Assembly (NCBI GenBank): GCA_018814055.1
Contig: JAHJAL010000027.1
Location: forward strand, 1-7,466
DNA from: Patescibacteria group bacterium
GTDB taxonomy: Bacteria; Patescibacteriota; JAHJAL01
DNA: 7,466 nucleotides
Direction of reading: 5' to 3'
Every line of letters begins with the position of its first letter. Positions within the stretch are counted from its first letter, which is position 1. This document shows positions 4,888 through 7,466 of this stretch, one piece after another. A model generated the notes under the pieces. The model was not told the origin of the DNA. It worked only from the letters and a program-made list of their open reading frames with translations, and searched no databases. A program made the position numbers and the translations under genes.

Positions 4888-6702
4888 GTGAACATCAAAA
4901 AACAATTCACCCGAAGAACCATCCAAACCAACAAAAGACCTGCCCGGCCCCCACACCAAACACTACCAGAACGGGAGAGAAGACTTATCGCCAAACTCAA
5001 AACTCATAAAACTATGCAGAAGAAAAAAACCACCGACCACAAAAATCTCAAAATTATCGCCGTTGGAGGTTTTGAAAAAATCGGCAAAAACTGTATCGGC
5101 GTCGAGTACGACCAAGACATCATCCTGATCGATTTGGGTTTCGCATTTCCCTCCAGAGATATGCTTGGCATCGACTATGTGCTCCCGGACATTTCATATT
5201 TCGTCAAAAACAAAAAGAAAATTCGGGGTATTATTATCTCTCATGGACACCTCGATCACACCGGCGGGATACCCTACCTCATCCCCCAACTTGGGTCCGT
5301 CCCCATTTTCACCGCCCGCCTCACGTCTGAAATGATCAAAAAAAGGTTGGAAGAATTCCCCAACATCACCGCCAACATCAAAACCATCGATCCTTTGAAA
5401 GACAAATTAAGGCTTGGGAATTTCAATATTGAATTCTTTCGAGTCAATCACAGTATCCCCGATGCAATAAGTATCGTAGTTCACTCCCCCGAAGGCACAA
5501 TTGTCTATACCGGCGACTTCAAGTTTGACTTTACTCCCGCCACCGACAAAAGAGCCAACTTCCAAAAAATTGCCGAGATTGGCAAAAAAGAAGTACTGCT
5601 CATGCTCTCAGAAAGTACCAACGCTCACAAACAAGGATTCACTATTTCCGAAAAGGAAATTGGCGAATCACTCGACATCGCCTTTACCAAATGCCCCGGT
5701 CGCATTATCATTGGTACATTTTCATCACTATTAAGCCGTATTCAGCAAATCATCAATTCTGCCAAAAAACATGGTCGCAAGGTTTCCTTTGCCGGATATA
5801 GTATGTTGCAAAATTTTGAAATTGCCTCCCGGCTGAAATACTACGACCTACCCCGAAATATTCTAATCGCCCCCCACGAAATCAAAAACTTCCCCGACGA
5901 CAAAATCGTCGTCATCGCTGCCGGCAGTCAGGGCCAAGAAAACTCCGCCATTGGACGTATGTCAACCGGCAACCATCGATTCATCAAACTCAAAAAAGGC
6001 GACACCGTCATCCTCTCCTCACGTCCCATTCCCGGCAATGAAAAATCCGTCTTCAACCTGATAGACAACCTCATTCGCCAAGGCGCCAATATTATCCATG
6101 ATGAAAACATGGATGTGCACACCTCTGGACATGGTTCAGCCGGTGACCTCAAGCTCATGATGACCCTGATCAATCCCAAATATCTCATCCCAAATCACGG
6201 ATCACTGTATGCCCGCTATTCCCACGCCAAACTGGGACAAGATATTGGTATACCCGAACAGAATACAATTCTCCTCGACAATGGTCAAATTGCTGAATTC
6301 TCCAACAATCAACTGATTAGCACCAAGAAGAAAATTCCCTCCGGGCAGGTATTTGTCGATGGGCTCGGAATCGGTGATATCGGCAACGTTGTTATCCGTG
6401 ACCGCCAACACTTAGCCGGTGACGGGATCATAGTTATTATCGCCCAAATCAAAACCGATAACACTCCCGCTGAAGACAAAGACATCGACATCATATCCCG
6501 TGGTTTTGTCTACATGAAAGAAGCCGACCCACTCATCAACAAAATCCGTCAAAACATCGTCGAGATCATCAACCTAAAAGCCGAAAACACACAAGTCGAT
6601 CTCAATCAAATCCGCAACGACCTCCGCGACAAAATCGGTGAATTCGTTTTTCAACAAACCGAACGTCGCCCCATGATAATTCCTGTTACAATTGAAGTAT
6701 AA
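4888..6702 (+). CDS. rnj: Ribonuclease J (metallo-beta-lactamase / beta-CASP RNase)
   Basis: RNase J is a zinc-dependent enzyme with endonuclease and 5'-3' exonuclease activity that matures and degrades RNA. The 604-residue protein has an MBL core beginning near 54 (IIAVGGFEKIGKN), the metal-binding SHGHLDH with H119, H121, D123 and H124, further ligands H188 (VNHSIPDA) and D210 (YTGDFKFD), a beta-CASP domain about 255-390, SGHG-type RNA-binding motif at H411-H415 (HTSGHGSAGDL), the last ligand H437 (PNHG), and the C-terminal domain about 485-604. Length and order are normal apart from an N-terminal extension of roughly 50 basic residues (many Arg/Lys/Pro). Start: GTG 4888 gives this extension; ATG 5014 (M43) would remove most of it, and neither has a Shine-Dalgarno. 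Small departures are G-S-Q-G-Q at 346-350 where GSQGE is usual, and HGS at 437-439 where HGE is usual. With PNPase it forms the RNA-decay core encoded here. Start is the main uncertainty. Confidence 0.95.
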   Translation: MNIKKQFTRRTIQTNKRPARPPHQTLPERERRLIAKLKTHKTMQKKKTTDHKNLKIIAVGGFEKIGKNCIGVEYDQDIILIDLGFAFPSRDMLGIDYVLPDISYFVKNKKKIRGIIISHGHLDHTGGIPYLIPQLGSVPIFTARLTSEMIKKRLEEFPNITANIKTIDPLKDKLRLGNFNIEFFRVNHSIPDAISIVVHSPEGTIVYTGDFKFDFTPATDKRANFQKIAEIGKKEVLLMLSESTNAHKQGFTISEKEIGESLDIAFTKCPGRIIIGTFSSLLSRIQQIINSAKKHGRKVSFAGYSMLQNFEIASRLKYYDLPRNILIAPHEIKNFPDDKIVVIAAGSQGQENSAIGRMSTGNHRFIKLKKGDTVILSSRPIPGNEKSVFNLIDNLIRQGANIIHDENMDVHTSGHGSAGDLKLMMTLINPKYLIPNHGSLYARYSHAKLGQDIGIPEQNTILLDNGQIAEFSNNQLISTKKKIPSGQVFVDGLGIGDIGNVVIRDRQHLAGDGIIVIIAQIKTDNTPAEDKDIDIISRGFVYMKEADPLINKIRQNIVEIINLKAENTQVDLNQIRNDLRDKIGEFVFQQTERRPMIIPVTIEV

Positions 6703-6703
6703 T
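6698..6703 (+). promoter_or_regulatory. -10-like TATAAT at the end of rnj
   Basis: A perfect TATAAT spans the rnj stop codon, 44 nt before the ftsK start. The nearest -35-like hexamer (ATGATA, 6673-6678) is 19 bp away and weak. As ftsK starts only 45 bp after rnj with no terminator between, co-transcription with rnj is equally plausible. Confidence 0.2.
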
Positions 6704-6747
6704 AAAACTTACTCACGACTCGTTCACTCGCATACTTATCTTCAAAA

Positions 6748-7455
6748 ATGTCCAAAAAAAAGAAAAAACGTAGAATCAAATACGAGAAGATCAAACTCGA
6801 CCTGGAACTCAACCCGGAAACCAGCCGGGAGATAATCGCATTTATCATCGGCATTGTCACTCTCTTCTTGGTACTAAGCTTCATCGGCCAACTAGGCCCG
6901 GTCGGTCAAATTACCAAAACACTCATACTAACCGCTTTTGGTCTAATTGCCTATTCGATTCCAATTTTTTTGATAATATTTGGACTAAACGCCATTTTGC
7001 CCGGCCGATTTGAACTCCACACCCGCCAAATCATCAGTATCGTCATCTTTTTGATTGTCAGCCCAGGATTATTGGCTCAAATTATCCCCACCGATGACCA
7101 CCTCGCCGCCGGTGGCTATATCGGCAAAGGATTCATTTTTCTTGGCCACCAAATTATCGGCTCTAGCGGAACTTTGATTTTGATCATATTCCTCGTAATT
7201 ATCTCGTTTTTATTATTTTTCAACACTTCTCTACAAAACATTTTGTCTCAATTCCCTGATACTTGGCCCAGATTCAGATGGCCCAAATTCCGTTCAAAAT
7301 CTTCTGATGAAACAGTTCAAATCAACACTTTCCAACCTAATTCCGATGAATCAAAGTCCGATCTTGTTCCCAAATCAACTCCAACTGAGAACCAACCCCA
7401 ATCCGGCTACATCAAAACACCTATCAAAACCAAAGTGAACTCCAGCCTGCTTTGA
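6748..7455 (+). CDS. ftsK: FtsK/SpoIIIE-type DNA translocase, N-terminal membrane part (truncated or interrupted)
   Basis: FtsK anchors at the division septum and pumps chromosomal DNA using a C-terminal RecA-like ATPase. Only the membrane part is visible. After a very basic start (MSKKKKKRRIKYEK) there are four likely transmembrane segments at about 28-48, 58-82, 94-112 and 140-159, with a Gly-rich amphipathic stretch (GGYIGKGF) at 122-138, then a hydrophilic Ser/Pro/Gln-rich linker from about 165 as expected before the motor domain. No Walker motifs are present. The frame ends at TGA 7453-7455 after 235 residues, far short of the roughly 700-800 of a full FtsK, although the linker should continue into the motor. 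This may be a frameshift or sequence error near the edge, a split gene, or a stand-alone membrane protein. ATG 6748 follows an A-run and has no Shine-Dalgarno. The identification rests on topology and composition, so it is less certain than for its neighbours. Confidence 0.7.
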   Translation: MSKKKKKRRIKYEKIKLDLELNPETSREIIAFIIGIVTLFLVLSFIGQLGPVGQITKTLILTAFGLIAYSIPIFLIIFGLNAILPGRFELHTRQIISIVIFLIVSPGLLAQIIPTDDHLAAGGYIGKGFIFLGHQIIGSSGTLILIIFLVIISFLLFFNTSLQNILSQFPDTWPRFRWPKFRSKSSDETVQINTFQPNSDESKSDLVPKSTPTENQPQSGYIKTPIKTKVNSSLL

Positions 7456-7466
7456 GCTTTTTTAAA

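Noticed and set aside
6715..6723. Small palindrome ACGA-C-TCGT between rnj and ftsK
   Set aside because: Four-base arms are expected by chance in a stretch of this size and nothing else supports an operator.
692..7455. UGA-to-glycine recoding as in some CPR lineages
   Set aside because: No in-frame TGA occurs in pnp, the lipoprotein, udg or rnj, which a recoded genome would be expected to contain.
7444..7463. Possible intrinsic terminator after the ftsK frame (AGC...GCT followed by T6)
   Set aside because: The stem is only about 3 bp; the T-run alone is not evidence for termination.
7458..7464. T-TTT-TTA heptamer, a classic -1 slippery sequence in the phase of the ftsK frame
   Set aside because: It lies after the in-frame TGA at 7453-7455, so a ribosome in that frame would stop before reaching it, and the window ends too soon to look for a stimulatory structure.

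Overview
The window looks like chromosomal housekeeping DNA from a streamlined bacterium. The best guess is a member of the Candidate Phyla Radiation (Patescibacteria). That guess rests on gene content (PNPase with RNase J, a family-4 uracil-DNA glycosylase, a short multi-pass FtsK-type N-terminus), on tightly packed same-strand genes, on frequent GTG starts without Shine-Dalgarno sequences, and on AT-rich intergenic repeats. It is an inference; no marker here fixes the lineage. The code is standard for UGA: no in-frame TGA occurs in about 2,000 codons of complete genes, so the UGA-glycine code of Gracilibacteria/SR1 does not apply. All complete genes end in TAA.

Layout, all on the + strand. 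1-90: proline-rich C-terminal tail of an unidentified upstream gene. 89-203: a striking 49-bp perfect inverted repeat built from helically phased AAAACAT/ATGTTTT heptamers, starting inside the stop codon of that gene. 208-275: a strong promoter and the only clear Shine-Dalgarno of the window. 276-545: rpsO (ribosomal protein S15). 546-691: rpsO-pnp spacer. 692-2827: pnp (PNPase). 2875-4104: a putative lipoprotein of unknown function, very G-poor on its coding strand. 4177-4785: family-4 uracil-DNA glycosylase. 4786-4887: a spacer full of AT-rich heptamer repeats and a 16-bp inverted repeat. 4888-6702: RNase J. 6748-7455: N-terminal membrane part of an FtsK/SpoIIIE-type translocase, ending at a TGA eleven bases before the window edge.

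How the genes fit together: PNPase (3'-5' phosphorolytic exonuclease) and RNase J (endonuclease/5'-3' exonuclease) are the expected core of RNA decay in a bacterium without an RNase E-type degradosome, and rpsO-pnp is a widely conserved pair. The glycosylase is a DNA-repair enzyme, FtsK works in chromosome segregation and division, and the lipoprotein has no evident link to either.

I see no phage, CRISPR, toxin, secondary-metabolite or defence system. The most unusual content is non-coding: the phased palindrome upstream of rpsO, -10-like hexamers that sit only 6-8 nt before several start codons (suggesting leaderless mRNAs), and the repeat-filled spacer before rnj. The early stop in the ftsK reading frame also needs checking.
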